DNA of 64,000 nt. Origin: Lumbricus rubellus (lineage: Eukaryota; Annelida; Clitellata; Crassiclitellata; Lumbricidae). Shown here piece by piece: positions 21,991 through 33,557 of this stretch (within the stretch, counting starts at the first letter, position 1; every line of letters begins with the position of its first letter). The notes under the pieces were generated by a model. It saw only the letters and a list, made by a program, of their open reading frames with translations. It was not told the origin of the DNA and searched no databases. Made by a program: the position numbers and the translations under genes. The stretch lies in NCBI GenBank assembly GCA_945859605.1, contig OX243819.1, forward strand, positions 7,232,419-7,296,418, in the 5' to 3' direction.

Positions 21991-22323
21991 CTGTTTTCAT
22001 AACGCGTTTCTTCAGATCCGCTAACAGAATATATTCAACGAAAAGCTGCATAATAATAATTGTCATGGAACACACAAGGTCATCGTTGTCATCATTCGAC
22101 GTACATGTATATCTGGTGTCACGAGGTCCAACCGACCGACCTGACATATTCTGGTGATCATGCACACGTAAATTGGTGATGCCAGCATCATTATCTGTGA
22201 GGAGCACGAGAATGGAGGTCGTGCGCACACACACATACAGACTCGCTTACATCCTGCATGTTGTCTGTGTGATGCTTAACCATAATTATTATATTATAAT
22301 ATTATAACTATAGGCATCCGCTC

Positions 22324-22456
22324 ACCCCCACCCACCGCACACCCTCCCTTTCACCTACCCACCGCACACCCTCCCTTTCGCCTACCCACGGCATACCCCC
22401 CACTCCATCCACCGCCTACCCCACCCACCGCACACTCAAAGCTGCACTTGCAGACA

Positions 22457-22537
<81 letters not shown>

Positions 22538-22582
22538 CACACACACACGCACGCACGCACGCACACACACACACACACACAC
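22324..22582. repeat. C-rich minisatellite followed by (AC)n
   Basis: At 22324-22440 there are imperfect 26-28 bp units with CACCGCACACCCTCCCTTTC. At 22459-22582 there is a long AC run with GCAC interruptions near 22549-22564. No gene is seen between here and 23090. Confidence 0.85.
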
Positions 22583-23091
22583 TGCTTCTCACCTTAGTTC
22601 GAATAATCCGGAGACATCGTCGTCACGTGACATCGTCATTAAACAGATTTTCAATGCAGTGATTATTATTATGCTATAGATTGCTGCGGGCAATAATTAA
22701 TAATATTGGTCATGTAGGCCCACGTCCTATGACTCAATGCTACACATAAAAACGAAGGCAATCTGTGTGCCGTTGTTTTTTGGGGAGTGCTTACTGGACC
22801 CTAACCTGAAACTACAAAACATACAGAACAGTTTAAGACTGACGTTTTCTACGTGTATCCCGAAGTTTCTGTCCTAAAATCCATTCTTAATACTTAATAG
22901 TCTATGCTGCGAGAGTCGGACTATAAATAATTTGTAGGTAGCCTATACAATATAATTTATGCGATACGATCTCTGCGAATGCGTCGTCATGGTAATCTCC
23001 AAATTTCTACAGCAACACTCGAGAGCCAAGCGCAGGGCACCAACTTATTCACAAGCGTTGTGTCAAGTCAGAAGAGTTGTCCACAATAATA
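22583..23091. other. Intron, nothing identified
   Basis: About 500 bp without recognisable coding or repeat structure, apart from scattered TAGGC words. Confidence 0.35.
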
Positions 23092-23099
23092 GTCCAAAG

Positions 23100-23448
23100 C
23101 AAGGCCGTAGCTAGGGGTGTTTTGGGTGTTTGAACCCCCCCCCCCCAATGGAGAATGTAAAAATATTATAACGCATTTACTAGCACATGAGGTAAAAACC
23201 ATAAAATAAATCCATGAAAACTCCCCTCGAAATGAAAAATGTAAAAAATACTAGAATGTATTCACTAGCACAAAATGAAAAAACATGAAATTAGGCGAAA
23301 AGTGGTAAGAAAGCCGTTTTCGAGGACTAAAAAAAGGTCGTCAGAAATTTTGACGACTAAAAAAAATCGACGAGTAGGCTAAAACAAGGTCGTCAGAAAT
23401 TCTCCCCAGAAAAAACACCCCCAAAATCAAATCCTGGCTACGGCGTTG
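23100..23448. mobile_element. hAT-like MITE with exact 8-bp duplication GTCCAAAG
   Basis: The flanks 23092-23099 and 23449-23456 are both GTCCAAAG. The ends are CAAGGCCGTAGCTAGG and the complement of CAACGCCGTAGCCAGG. The interior carries GACTAAAAAAAGGTCGTCAG copies shared with other short elements in the window. It is 349 bp and non-coding. Confidence 0.88.
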
Positions 23449-23504
23449 GTCCAAAGGACGTCGCAGTCCGATTACTAAAGGATCAGAGGTGGCAGCAGAA
23501 TAGC

Positions 23505-23725
23505 TGTTAAGGTGGGTGCACGCGTTTAGGTCGAGAGTTGAAAGGCGGAAGAACAGGTGAGTCTGGGTAAGAGTGCCTAAAGAGGTGAGACTTTAGTTCC
23601 GAATGGTAAGATGGATAGAGGAGCGAGCCTTGGGAAGGTGATGGTTGGTGATCGGAAAAGATGTGGGTAGGAAGAACGGAAAAGAGCGGAATTCAGGAGG
23701 GAGATCACTCCAGAGGCGTGGGGGC
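23505..23725 (-). mobile_element. Degraded LINE C-terminal fragment
   Basis: The minus strand reads pieces such as PTHIFSDHQPSPSQGS and SYHSELKSHLFRHSYP, resembling the post-RT tail of L2/CR1-type LINEs. There are stops and frame breaks and no 3' hairpin is visible. Confidence 0.4.
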
Positions 23726-23889
23726 AATTGTTTGGTTTATTACGAGTTATGCTTTCACGATTTCTTTTAATTAGACTTTATTTTTAGGCCAACACTCACT
23801 TCACGAGAAGCTCTAAATATTCAGCAGTTCTGATACTCGAATCTTCTCCATAAAAAAAATTGTTTCAATAAAAAAATGATTGAATATCT

Positions 23890-23996
23890 CTCGGTGGTAG
23901 TGGTGATGGTGGTAGTGGTGATGGTGGTATACTGGTGATGGTGGTAGAGGTGATGGTGGTAGTGGTGATAGTGGTGGCGGTGGCGATGATCGTGGT
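23890..23996. repeat. GGTGGTAGTGGTGAT minisatellite
   Basis: Imperfect repeats of GGTGATGGTGGTAGT and variants over about 105 bp. Confidence 0.85.
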
Positions 23997-24020
23997 GCAA
24001 TCGCAGTAGACTAAATATTA

Positions 24021-25573
24021 GACTGGTCCAAAAAATTCATCTTGCAGATTTCAGTTCTCCACAAGGCTTGTTTTGTTCCTTATCATGATTATAATAATCA
24101 CAAAAAATTTCAATGAAAACAAATGAAATTTAGAGGTCAACCCATTTGACACTTTTTATGTTATTTGGACAGATGTAGATAAATTGTTCCGCAATCGTTA
24201 ATGTACTACCTGAGCGACATTGAGCGCTGCCTGGGGGAGATTCCATTTATCAATTACTTCAACACTGGCCTGAGAGTCACCTTCTTGTATGTCGCTAACC
24301 ATTTTGGGGGATTGCCAAGAGTGTTCCTGGCATTTTCCAGTGACAATTATAATAGCCATGGATGCGGTCCATATTTGCTTTTATTCGTCGATGCTGCATG
24401 GGCAACATTTTGATTTCTCAGTGAGCTAATAGCAGGCCTGCTAGTGTGTACTCCTGTTCTTCCATTGCAGCTGCTTCTTGTCTTTCTTTTATGAACTTCT
24501 AGAAAATGTGATTTCTGAAATTAATGTCATAACCAAACGCCAGTGTGGCAGCTCCATCTACAAACACAGCATAACGGTCTGGAAGGCCAACAGGATACAA
24601 AGCACCAACAACTAAACTACAGAAGATATTCTTGGGTCTTTTTTGATAATGAGGCAGACTTTAGTAGCAGCAGCTGCTGTTTATGCAGCCATTGTAAAGT
24701 GTAGACGAATTATGTACTCGTACGATGACAAGGCTGTCTGATACTCATCAATGTATTAAATCAAATTCTGCTTCTGTCCTGACTAGATGGCAACGCAGAA
24801 AGTTCACTTACTGCTTCATTACTGCCTTTTGTCTTGCCTTATTCATATCAATTTTCACCATTCTCCTGTCGTTGCCTCTTTCTGCTCTCCTTTGCTGCTG
24901 TCTTTAGGTTTACTCCACTCATGCTACTGGAAAATACGTCTTATTTTTGCACTTGAAGGAATTCTCCGCCTTGCTGGATTTCACATCCTTTGAGACAATA
25001 TCGAACAATTTTTGAAGATCACTCTTGAACATGTATTCTTCATCCTGTCACTTGCTCTTTATAATGGTATGTGAGTCTTCAGAGTTAGGTAGTTCTGATA
25101 AAGCTTTGACATTTTCGTGACACACCAGTCAACCAGCTGTGTTGGTATTCTGGCAAGCACCCAAATACAAACAACTGCATCACAGGCCATTTTGTAACTT
25201 TTCGGATTGGGCCTCCCTTTAGTGATATGATGAAACTGAAGCAGTTGCTGTGTACCCAGTTAGTGTGGCAATCTTGCAGTACGGTAGATAACCGAGAGAC
25301 TAGTTTTTCCAACAGGTACGTAAGGCTAGGCCTGTGAATCTGGATCGGATCTCAAATTAGACGAAGCCATATTAGTCTAACAACAACGGTTAACATGACG
25401 TAAAGACATTATCAGCCCTCAAGTAAAATGTTCAGAATGGGTTGACCTCTAAACATTGCACAATCAGGCTGAAATTTTACAGGGAGACTATCTAACCCAA
25501 GTGGACAAAAATAAGCCTTGTGGAGAAAGAATTCTAAAAACTTAATTTTTTGCCATTGTATCGTGGACCAGTC
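24021..25573 (-). mobile_element. Unclassified DNA transposon with 10-bp inverted ends
   Basis: The ends are GACTGGTCCA and TGGACCAGTC, flanked by TA on both sides (24019-24020, 25574-25575). Subterminal blocks CTCCACAAGGCTT and TTTAGAGGTCAACCCATT occur in inverted orientation near both ends. The minus strand has broken coding traces between about 25300 and 24200, such as MACDAVVCIWVLARIPTQ and KSDLQKLFDIVSKDVKSS, with many stops. I do not recognise the protein. TA flanks suggest Tc1/mariner-type integration, but the family is open. Confidence 0.6.
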
Positions 25574-25575
25574 TA

Positions 25576-25968
25576 CTAAATATAGCACAACACAAAGTCA
25601 TATGAAGGGCGTCGTTCTTTTCCATGGACGAACTTCTCCAGCAGATGTCACAGTCGTTATTAACTGGAACGATCTTTTTTCCATCCGACATCAGCGACTA
25701 ATAAATAATAAATAATTAATGATGCATGTCGTCATCGAATAAACAGCTCATCATCATCAGTTCAAATGCAGCGCAAACGATCGTCAGCGAAAGCGTCCGA
25801 CAAAAAAAATAATCTATCGACCTCAATGTGTCTACTCGAAATCAAACCAGACACTTCTGTCTACGTACAGTGCGGCAGAAGATCTACGAGCATCGCGTCG
25901 TTTTGTCTGGTAATGGTTGAAAAAATGAGTCTTTCGCCAATGCAAGAGGCGCGCTAGCTGTGGCCTTA
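25576..25968. other. Nothing identified
   Basis: Unique-looking intronic sequence. Small ORFs have no motifs. Confidence 0.35.
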
Positions 25969-25970
25969 TA

Positions 25971-26203
25971 ATGTATGTATGTATGTATGTATGTATGTGC
26001 ACTTGTTATAGCGCCCCTTCAAGCTCTCTCTACTCAGAGGCGCTCCCGATGCAGAGCGGACACTGCATCGGAGTTTCACGCCGAAGCGCTGAGCAATTGT
26101 GAGTGAAGGACTTGCCCAAGGTCCTTACGCGGCCAGGTGGATTCGAACCTCGGACCTTCCGGCTCCAAGGCAACGACGCCACCACTAGACCACCGCGCCC
26201 CAC
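25971..26203 (-). mobile_element. tRNA-derived SINE with LINE-type 3' tail
   Basis: Read on the minus strand, a pol III box A-like TGGTCTAGTGG and a perfect box B GGTTCGAATCC form the tRNA-like head near 26203-26135. The tail carries GGAGCGCCTCTGAGTAG and GGGGCGCTATAAC and ends in a (TACA)n run at 25971-25998. The tail matches the 3' ends of the L2-like LINEs near 43480 and 4860. It has no protein-coding role, although frames through the head look ORF-like. Confidence 0.85.
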
Positions 26204-26843
26204 GCGTCTGTGAACCAGACATATTGTCAACACATTACAATAGTGTCTAGATACAGCTTAATCACAATAGTCTCTGGCTTCAACATACACTATATATAGG
26301 TCAATGATCTGAACCAACGAAGTCGACCACATGAAAATGTAGGTCCCCTAATTCGTGGTTTTAGTTTATACCGCTTCCATGGGATGGCTATCAACTATAC
26401 GCTACCATTCACTTGAGTAACGTTGTAAGTGCCTTCCTGCATTAGGACACGCAACATATATCGCATTTTCTGTAGGTCACGAACTTGCACGAAGGCGTTG
26501 AGTAAGGGAGAAGCCTAGTACCTATAGGGCTACTGCTGGGTACGACTAAGCAGCTCCGTTAGCCGCATTCAATAAGAGTTTCATGCAGAAAACAAAGTTC
26601 GAGGTGAACCACAAACAGATGAAAAAATATTGACGATTTGACTAATACGAAGTTTTTATGGGGAAAGATTGGGTGAGTTTGGAAGGAGTGAATGTAATGA
26701 TCGCCATATTGGTTCGATTTATTGTATGTAGTAAAATTATTGATTTCATAGAAGTTAACAAATTAACCAGGAATGATTATAATTGTAATAATATAGTGAC
26801 TTCTAAAGAACAATAAGACATCAATCGATGCAGACAGACAGAG
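26204..26843. other. Intron, nothing identified
   Basis: No recognisable gene, repeat or splice-supported exon. Confidence 0.35.
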
Positions 26844-27056
<213 letters not shown>

Positions 27057-27061
27057 GCCTA

Positions 27062-27247
27062 GATACAGCATCGGCGGCAGGGGGCTAAGCCCCTCCCCCA
27101 AATAGACGATTCATTTTTTTCGCCATGTAAAAATGAAAAATTTCGACGTTAAAAAAAAAGGTCATCAGAAATTTTGGCGGTGAAAGTGTAAAATTTTCCG
27201 ACAGAAGTTCAGCCCCCCAAAACTGAAATCCTGGCGCCGCCACTGCC
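27062..27247. mobile_element. Degraded MITE with GCGGCGCCAGG-type end
   Basis: The right end, read inwards from about 27245, is GGCAGTGGCGGCGCCAGG. The left end is a weaker match (GGCGGCAGGGGGCT). The interior shows the AAGGTCATCAGAAATTTTGG core found in the MITEs at 23100 and 41620. I could not find a clear target duplication. Confidence 0.55.
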
Positions 27248-28209
27248 TAGAAGGCCCTAGATAGAGTGTGTGTTTGTGTGTGTGTGTATGGTTTGTCCAT
27301 GCATCTCCAGCCTATGGTGGAGAAGGAGGCAAGATATAGGCCCCTATCATTTTCAACACGGCTCGTGCCTGCCCCCTTTAATAATGGGATGTGGGATACA
27401 GAAGTGGCTGAGTGTGCTGCGGGAGTGGGGGGTCGGGGTTGGGAGTGTGTAAAGAATGATGGTTCCCTGCACTAACCACGCAGCTATAACGAAATGCAAT
27501 TATTGAAAATAGACCGTACAGAACTTAATAACATAAAATAATTATTATTTTGTGCAAATGACGCTTTCACACCAAATAACGACGCGATTAATTGAGGCAG
27601 AAAACGATAGAGAAAATACAAATAAAATACTACTGGGTATAATTATTATTTATATATATATATATTTGTATATACATATGTATGTAGATATATGTGTATA
27701 TATACGCTGCTTATAGATATATTCCTAAAGCATATTTTTATATGGTGTATAGAAACATCACAAGTGGACGCCACAACCTGGCATATGTAAACAGTGCACC
27801 CTGTTTGGCTTTTACTTACTTTTCATTATTCTTCCACACACAGCCATAAAGCCTCTGAAGTCACGAGTATGCGACCTATAAAGCAATAATATAAAATTGT
27901 CTCCTTCTACGGGTCCGGAAACATTTCGGTGACTGTTCAGGTTATGGTGTAGCCAGGCTCCAGTTTGTTTGTTCCGTCATCTGTTTAATCGTTGAAAGCG
28001 GCATCTATAAAACTAAACAAGATGGGTAACGTCTGTCAATTATTATGTACCAGGCCTATAGGGTCACAGGCTTACAGCATAATTAAACATACAGCAATTT
28101 AACTAATTGTAGAATGTACATTCAGGCGAATAATTACCTAGATGATGATATCACTAAACGACAGTCATTACCTGGACAATAGGATAATAACATCCCGTAT
28201 ACATTTTAA
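27248..28209. other. Intron, nothing identified
   Basis: Contains short GT and (TA)n runs (27640-27715) but no gene or transposon signal I can support. Confidence 0.35.
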
Positions 28210-28577
28210 AAAGTAGATACTGTAGAATGTAGATGGAGCAGTAACTTTGTAAAAAAGTAGATAGACAGTATTTTTAAAGTGTTTGTTATAACCGGACAGT
28301 ATTTTTGATGAAGATGGGGAAGATCTTTTAAAAGTAGATAGCGTAGGCTAGTCCAAAGTAGATGGAACCTATTTTTCAATGTAGATATGATAGTATTTTT
28401 AAAGTACAGGGTGGACAACAAAAAGTAAAAATCCCGCAAGGTTTTTTGTCAATATCTTGGCCAGAAGTAAGAATTCTTAAATCACGTTTTACAGGCTTAA
28501 AGGTTATTCTAACGCACAACAGTCAAATACATTTGACCCAACAATTTCAAAGAGAACAAATGTTATATCACTTTTAG

Positions 28578-29104
28578 TGTTTGTTTGTATGTGCCCTTGT
28601 TATAGCGCCCCTTCAAGCTCTCGCTACTCAGAGGCGCTCCCGAATGCAGAGCGGACCATGGGCCTCCGCAGCGGAGCGCAAGGGGGCGCAAGTGCGCCTC
28701 CCTGTATTTTTCGCATAGTTGCACATAAATTTAGATTATTTGGTTGTGATTGTTACAACGCGATTTTCAATGTGATTATCGATTCGTTCTACAAGTTTAA
28801 CCTAAATATCTTTCTTTGGGCGCATAATGTATAGGTAGGCTATAGGATTCTCTCGTGGTAATATGGAAATTCAAATTGTCACCCATTAAATTTAGACCAT
28901 GTGACAAATTTTTAAAAGTTTGCGCCCCCCTAGAAAAATTTCTGTGGACGCCCATGGAGCGGACACTGCATCGGAGTTTCACGCCGAAGCGCTGAGCAAG
29001 TGTGAGTGAAGAACTTGCCCAAGGTTCTTACGCGGCGAGGTGGATTCGAACCTCGAACCTTCCGGCTCCAAGGCAACGACGCCACCACTACACCACCGCG
29101 CCCC
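28578..29104 (-). mobile_element. tRNA-derived SINE, split by a MITE
   Basis: Same family and orientation as the copy at 25971-26203, with box B GGTTCGAATCC near 29051-29041. The body is interrupted at GAGCGGAC by a 300-bp MITE. Removing the MITE and one duplication copy would restore collinearity with the intact copy. Confidence 0.85.
28657..28956. mobile_element. hAT-like MITE inserted in a SINE, 8-bp duplication GAGCGGAC
   Basis: The flanks 28649-28656 and 28957-28964 are both GAGCGGAC, a sequence present once in the uninterrupted SINE copy at 26056. The ends are CATGGGCCTCCGCAG and the complement of CATGGGCGTCCACAG. It is 300 bp and non-coding. Confidence 0.92.
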
Positions 29105-30048
29105 ACACTTTTCATTATTCTTCCACACAGCCCACAGTGTGTACACTCACTGTTTTTCAACGATCCAAAAACATAGCGCACAGAAATAGTAATTTTATAT
29201 AGTCATAATTATCTCGAATAATTGCTTTCAAATAAACTTGATATTACTTCACAACCTGTGTTCACTGAGTCCACCACTAGTAGGCCTACCCACACTTGTC
29301 CCGTGTCTCTCTTTGTAAAGTTCTTGATGGCCCCGATGATGTGTTCCAAAGATAAATCACTCATGGTTTTAATTCGGATATTTGAGTATATCATTTGTTC
29401 TTTTCTATTAAACCAGGACAATTTACGTTGAGCCGATCTCCTTTCATCAAGGGAACATTTCTTAACTGTCAATTTAACTCACTCTCACTGCTTATCAGAG
29501 TAAGCAGTGACTATATAGCTTTAGCTTTAAGACCCTGCTCATGAAGTGTCTGAATACACATTTTTCTGTCATTGAACCTTGGCCGTTGTAGGCCTAATGT
29601 TTTAGAAATATCAATTTTATTGTTTGATAAAAAATTATGAATCTGAAAATTCTTTATTTGCCAACTTGATAGCCATTCTGCGCTAAATGATGTCACAGTG
29701 CATGGCATGCAGTTACGCAGTTACGCTGATACGTGTTTCTTTTTCTAAATAAAAATAATAATGATTACCTGGCAATATCAAATTCCTTTGACAAAAATCA
29801 TTTTTAAAACTTTTTATTGCGTTTTGTTTTTGTATCGTGAAAAAATAGCGAGTTGGCCAACTCACCAAAAGTAGTGTAACTTTGTTCTGTTTTAAATGTT
29901 TTTGTGAAATTTGACATGTCATGTTCATAAATACGAATGATATTTAAGCAGGCATAACATGATTTTTAAAATAGGCCTACTCACTGTTGGCCAATTGGCC
30001 AAAATATTGGCAGAACTGTATGGGTGTTATTTTTTATGGCCCACCCTG

Positions 30049-30717
30049 CAGATTGAATACTATTTTCTAAAGTAGATAGAACAGTACTTTTAAAATGCAA
30101 ATTAAATAGGACAGTAGTATGGCCTAGCCGACTGAAGGGAAACCCGGTCAGTCAAGCAGAGATGTGACCCGGGTATATAGTAGGCCTACATAAGTCGTCA
30201 AATAGGATGGAGCAGTGCTGATAACTTCTCCGTTCAACGTCTTGTTTCTAATTCAATCCGTTATTTGTCGCAGTTTGCCTATAGAATTCAGCGAGAGCTG
30301 AAGTGACTTACATAGGAGGTCAACCTGTATTGCAAGCGGTCTGTTATGTTAGCCTATATCTATATCTATAATTGAGGCTGAAACATTGCATATGCATAGA
30401 CGTTGATCCAACTTACAGAAGTACGCTATTTTGAGTTCATTATTCAGTTTCGATCTCGAGATATAGAAATTTTTAAAATTCGCCATGTTAATTATTTACG
30501 CATCGCTATGATTGTTTGAAATAACAACTATTATAGACGTCATTAAAGAACAAGACGATTCGCCAAAGCTTAGTATGGAAATCAAGCGCTTTCAACAACC
30601 CTGGGAAAAAAAGATTCCGTAGGTCAAGGAGTATATAATAATATAGTAACTAAGAGGAGCGGCGCTATGCAGACATGTCACATGAGTTTAACCAGCAGAA
30701 TTGCGGAAGACCTTCAA
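30049..30717. other. Intron, nothing identified beyond the repeat edge
   Basis: No coding or transposon signal that I can support. Confidence 0.35.
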
Positions 30718-30812
30718 AGCATCAACCCTTCGCCGCCCCGCAGGGGCGGGTGGACCTGGGTTTTGGGACGAAAAAATCTAAATTTCCCGAGCACCGCCGG
30801 GTCCCCCAGCTA
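30718..30812 (-). repeat. Single copy of the CTAGCTGGGG...CCCGGC dispersed repeat
   Basis: The minus strand reads CTAGCTGGGGGACCCGGCGG and TGCTCGGGAAATTT, matching the start of the ~295-bp tandem array at 55517. It is a short fragment ending in CGCCCCTGCGGGGCGG. Confidence 0.6.
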
Positions 30813-31767
30813 GATATAATATAGTAATTAAGATTGATGTTAATTAAGGTTGTCTCATTTAATCATGCTGCGTTGTGTCGGTCTGAAAAGTAAAGAAGAT
30901 TGTTAGTAATACTCTTAACCACTAATTGAAATGCCCTTACAATCGGGTATTTCCCTAGAATCGTAAGAGATTGTTTCAGCAGCAGAAGTTATGAAGACCA
31001 TGAAAATGTGAAGCAGACCTGACACCACAGAGATAGGTCCATCCATTGTGCTTAAGTCTCAGATGAGAGAAAAGAGTCGATGTTTAGGGGAGCGGCAAAC
31101 AAGACCTTCAACGTCTATAATTACAACACATCTCAACAAGTAAGTAGAAGGAGAAGCACTGATCGGTAGCAGATGCACAGCCGCGTCTACACCACGTGAC
31201 CTTCTCACACTGAACCATATATCTTTATCTGTATAACTATATAGAAGATAGCAGGTTAAATGTGTGGTAGTCTATAATAGGCTATAGATATGAAATCTAA
31301 GCGGGAAGTGATTATAATTATTATTATGATGGCGTGAAAACGACGAAGACATCGGTAGAGAGCGGCTAAGAACGACTATAGAAGGCAGAGTCCTATTAAT
31401 ATATATTGGCGGATGATTCTAGCGAATTCTTATGGGTTGGATTCTCTCGACTTATACAGATCATCTCGATACATTTATAGGAACCGAATTATTGGCAATG
31501 CAGCAACGGCAACAGAACGACGCATATTGATGTAGCTCTTTCGTATAGTTGATCAGCTGGTGAGGTTGGCTGGTGACACGTGTTTGCACTTATAGACACG
31601 TCGTGTATACGCTCTTCTCTATAGGTGACAAGTGATTGTTGGCCTTCAAAAGCTAACAACGCAAAGCAAGAACCATCCACATTATTTTCACCAACAGACC
31701 TGACTTTTGATGACAATGATCATTATTATTATCATCATTGTTCTGCATCTGTTGATTTCTTGCATAG
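30813..31767. other. End of aquaporin intron 1
   Basis: No gene seen. The intron ends in TTTCTTGCATAG at 31767, a good acceptor. Confidence 0.5.
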
Positions 31768-31976
31768 GTCTGACTCCGCCGAACAGCAACGAGACGTTTG
31801 GTCTGACGACCGTCTGGAAGGAGTTGACCCCTGGCCAAGGTTGTGGCCTTGAAATTCTCATCACATTCATCCTCGTCTTCTGCGTATTTGCTTCGGTTGA
31901 TGGCAAAAGAGACGACCTCAAAGGATCCACTCCACTCTCCATTGGTCTGGCTGTGGCCGTCTGCCACCTGTTCGCT
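31768..31976 (+). CDS. Aquaporin exon 2: loop C, helices 4 and 5
   Basis: Residues 118-186 after the shared Gly codon. It has a loop C N-glycosylation sequon (NET, N124), helix 4 (LEILITFILVFCVFA), then SVDGKRDD and helix 5 ending AVAVCHLFA. That His (H183) is the selectivity-filter His of water-specific aquaporins. The acceptor is GCATAG/GT and the donor GCT/GTAAGC, phase 0. Length and boundaries match the usual exon 2 of vertebrate AQP1/4-type genes. The exon is shared by both isoforms. Confidence 0.88.
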
Positions 31977-31995
31977 GTAAGCTCTGCTCTCTTAC

Positions 31996-32016
31996 ACGTC
32001 GTCGTCGTCGTCGTCG

Positions 32017-32066
<50 letters not shown>
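31996..32066. repeat. (CGT)n(CAT)n microsatellite 20 bp after the exon 2 donor
   Basis: GTCGTC units change into CATCAT units over about 70 bp. Being so close to the donor, it could affect splicing. That is inference. Confidence 0.9.
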
Positions 32067-32070
<4 letters not shown>

Positions 32071-32973
32071 ATTGTCTAATCGATTAATTATGTAACCGAT
32101 TCTAGTCTCATGGCCTGTCGGACAATTGTTATTCTAACTTCTTTAGAAGTTGCTTATCGACAACTACTTTTAAAACTACTTTTGAGATAGTTTAACTAGT
32201 ATATTTAGTAACTATTACTAAGGTGACTGAACTTTTCAACAAACTATAAAGTCAATTGAGTTCCTGGGGTAATAAACACGATATTCTGGTGGCACAGGAT
32301 TAAAAGTTGGAGAAGTCTAAGAAATTTTCATAAGTTTTCCTAAATGCCTAGAACTGTGAAATGTTTCGATATGCATTTTCACTTTTTTGCTGAATCATGG
32401 TAGCATTAAAATATTAATGGACACTTAGCTAATTCATGATCAGACAACCATATTGCGTAAACAGAATTTATACAACCTAGCAAACAAGCGGTTTCAGGTT
32501 TGAAAACACGATATGCAACTACATGTATGTAACTGGAAAGCTCTCTTGCTCAAAGTTTTAAAATAATTTCTCTGAAAGTTCAAAGTAGTTTCTCTGCTTT
32601 GAGACTTTATGATTAATGTTTAACTAGCCGAAGCACAAACTTTACAACAATTTTTTTAAAACTCATTTCTTCAAAGTGTAGCCTATGTATATTTAGAAGC
32701 TTTAGGTATTCTAAAATAGGCTACTTAACTTTGGTAGTTTAATTAATTAGAGACCTAGTATTTACAGCTGCTGTTTAGGAAGTGGTCAATCTATATTATT
32801 AGCCCATTAACCACTCAAGCAGCAGTTTTACTACTTCGTGTTAACTACAGCGGTTAATTACCTTCGCTGTTAACTGCTTCATCGGTTGCATTGATTGACG
32901 GAACCACCTCCTGCCCAATGAAATGTGACGATGCGAAACGATTTATTACTTTCCGGCGGTTGCGATGTTGTAG
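32067..32973. other. Aquaporin intron 2, nothing identified
   Basis: A/T-rich and unique-looking, ending in GCGATGTTGTAG at 32973. Confidence 0.45.
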
Positions 32974-33054
32974 ATAAAGTACACCGGGTCGAGTATGAAT
33001 CCTGCAAGAACTTTTGGCCCAGCAGTCATCACCAACAAATGGACAAATCATTGG
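32974..33054 (+). CDS. Aquaporin exon 3: second NPA box
   Basis: 81 bp, 27 codons, residues 187-213. [16 protein letters not shown] holds the second NPA box (N195-A197) and the filter Arg (R198). Position 192 is Ser where mercury-sensitive AQP1 has Cys. The acceptor is TTGTAG/ATA and the donor TGG/GTAAAT. The 81-bp size is the same as in AQP1/4-type genes. The sequence is closest in character to AQP4. Confidence 0.88.
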
Positions 33055-33210
33055 GTAAATTCAGGAATCTATCTCTCCTTACCGGTACTTCTCTCTTGCG
33101 TTCACTGTCTGTCTGTGTCTCTCACTATCTCTCTCTACTTCACTCGATCTGTGTGTATTACAGATAGCTGTTCCTCTTATGATGTCTTAACTGCTGCCAT
33201 GTGTTTTCCA

Positions 33211-33557
33211 TAATTATTGCAAGCGTTGATTGATATCCATAATTATTGCAAGCATTGATGGATATCCATAATTATTGCAAGCGTTGATGGATATCCATAA
33301 TTATTGCAAGCGTTGATGGATATCCATAATTATTGCAAGCGTTGATTGATATCCATAATTATTGCAAGCGTTGATGGATATCCATAATTATTGTAAGCGT
33401 TGATGGATATCCATAATTATTGTAAGCGTTGATGGATATCCATAATTATTGTAAGCGTTGATGGATATCCATAATTATTGCAAGCGTTGATGGATATCCA
33501 TAATTATTGCAAGCGTTGATTGATATCCATAATTGTTGCAAGCGTTGATGGATATTC
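33211..33557. repeat. 29-bp tandem array, about 12 copies
   Basis: The unit contains CCATAATTATTGCAAGCG and TTGATGGATAT. Variation is limited to single bases (TGCAAG/TGTAAG, ATGG/ATTG). It lies in aquaporin intron 3. There are no spacers, so it is not CRISPR. Confidence 0.93.

Larger units (their letters stand above)
28407..30048 (-). mobile_element. Tc1/mariner-like element, decayed and itself invaded
   Basis: The ends are CAGGGTGGACAACAAAAAG and, read inwards on the right, CAGGGTGGGCCATAAAAAAT. The left flank is TA; the right flank is now CA, probably a mutated TA. A minus-strand piece near 29580-29510 (TLHEQGLKAKAI) resembles the helix-turn-helix of Tc1-like transposases, but the frame is broken. 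A SINE (28578-29104) has inserted in it, and a MITE in the SINE, giving three nested layers. Confidence 0.55.
28210..30125. repeat. Degenerate AAAGTAGATAG... tandem repeat split by a transposon
   Basis: Blocks of AAAAGTAGATAG, ACAGTATTTTTAAAGT and variants recur at 28210-28404 and 30060-30125, on both sides of the element at 28407-30048. The array was continuous before that insertion. Confidence 0.6.

Noticed and set aside
26135..26203. tRNA gene on the minus strand
   Set aside because: Box A and B are present, but the head is fused to a SINE body with a LINE-type tail and recurs at 29041-29104 and near 41887.
28930..29181. Protein starting near VGRGGVVVASLPWSRKV
   Set aside because: It is the translated tRNA-like head of a SINE and recurs at 26030-26233.
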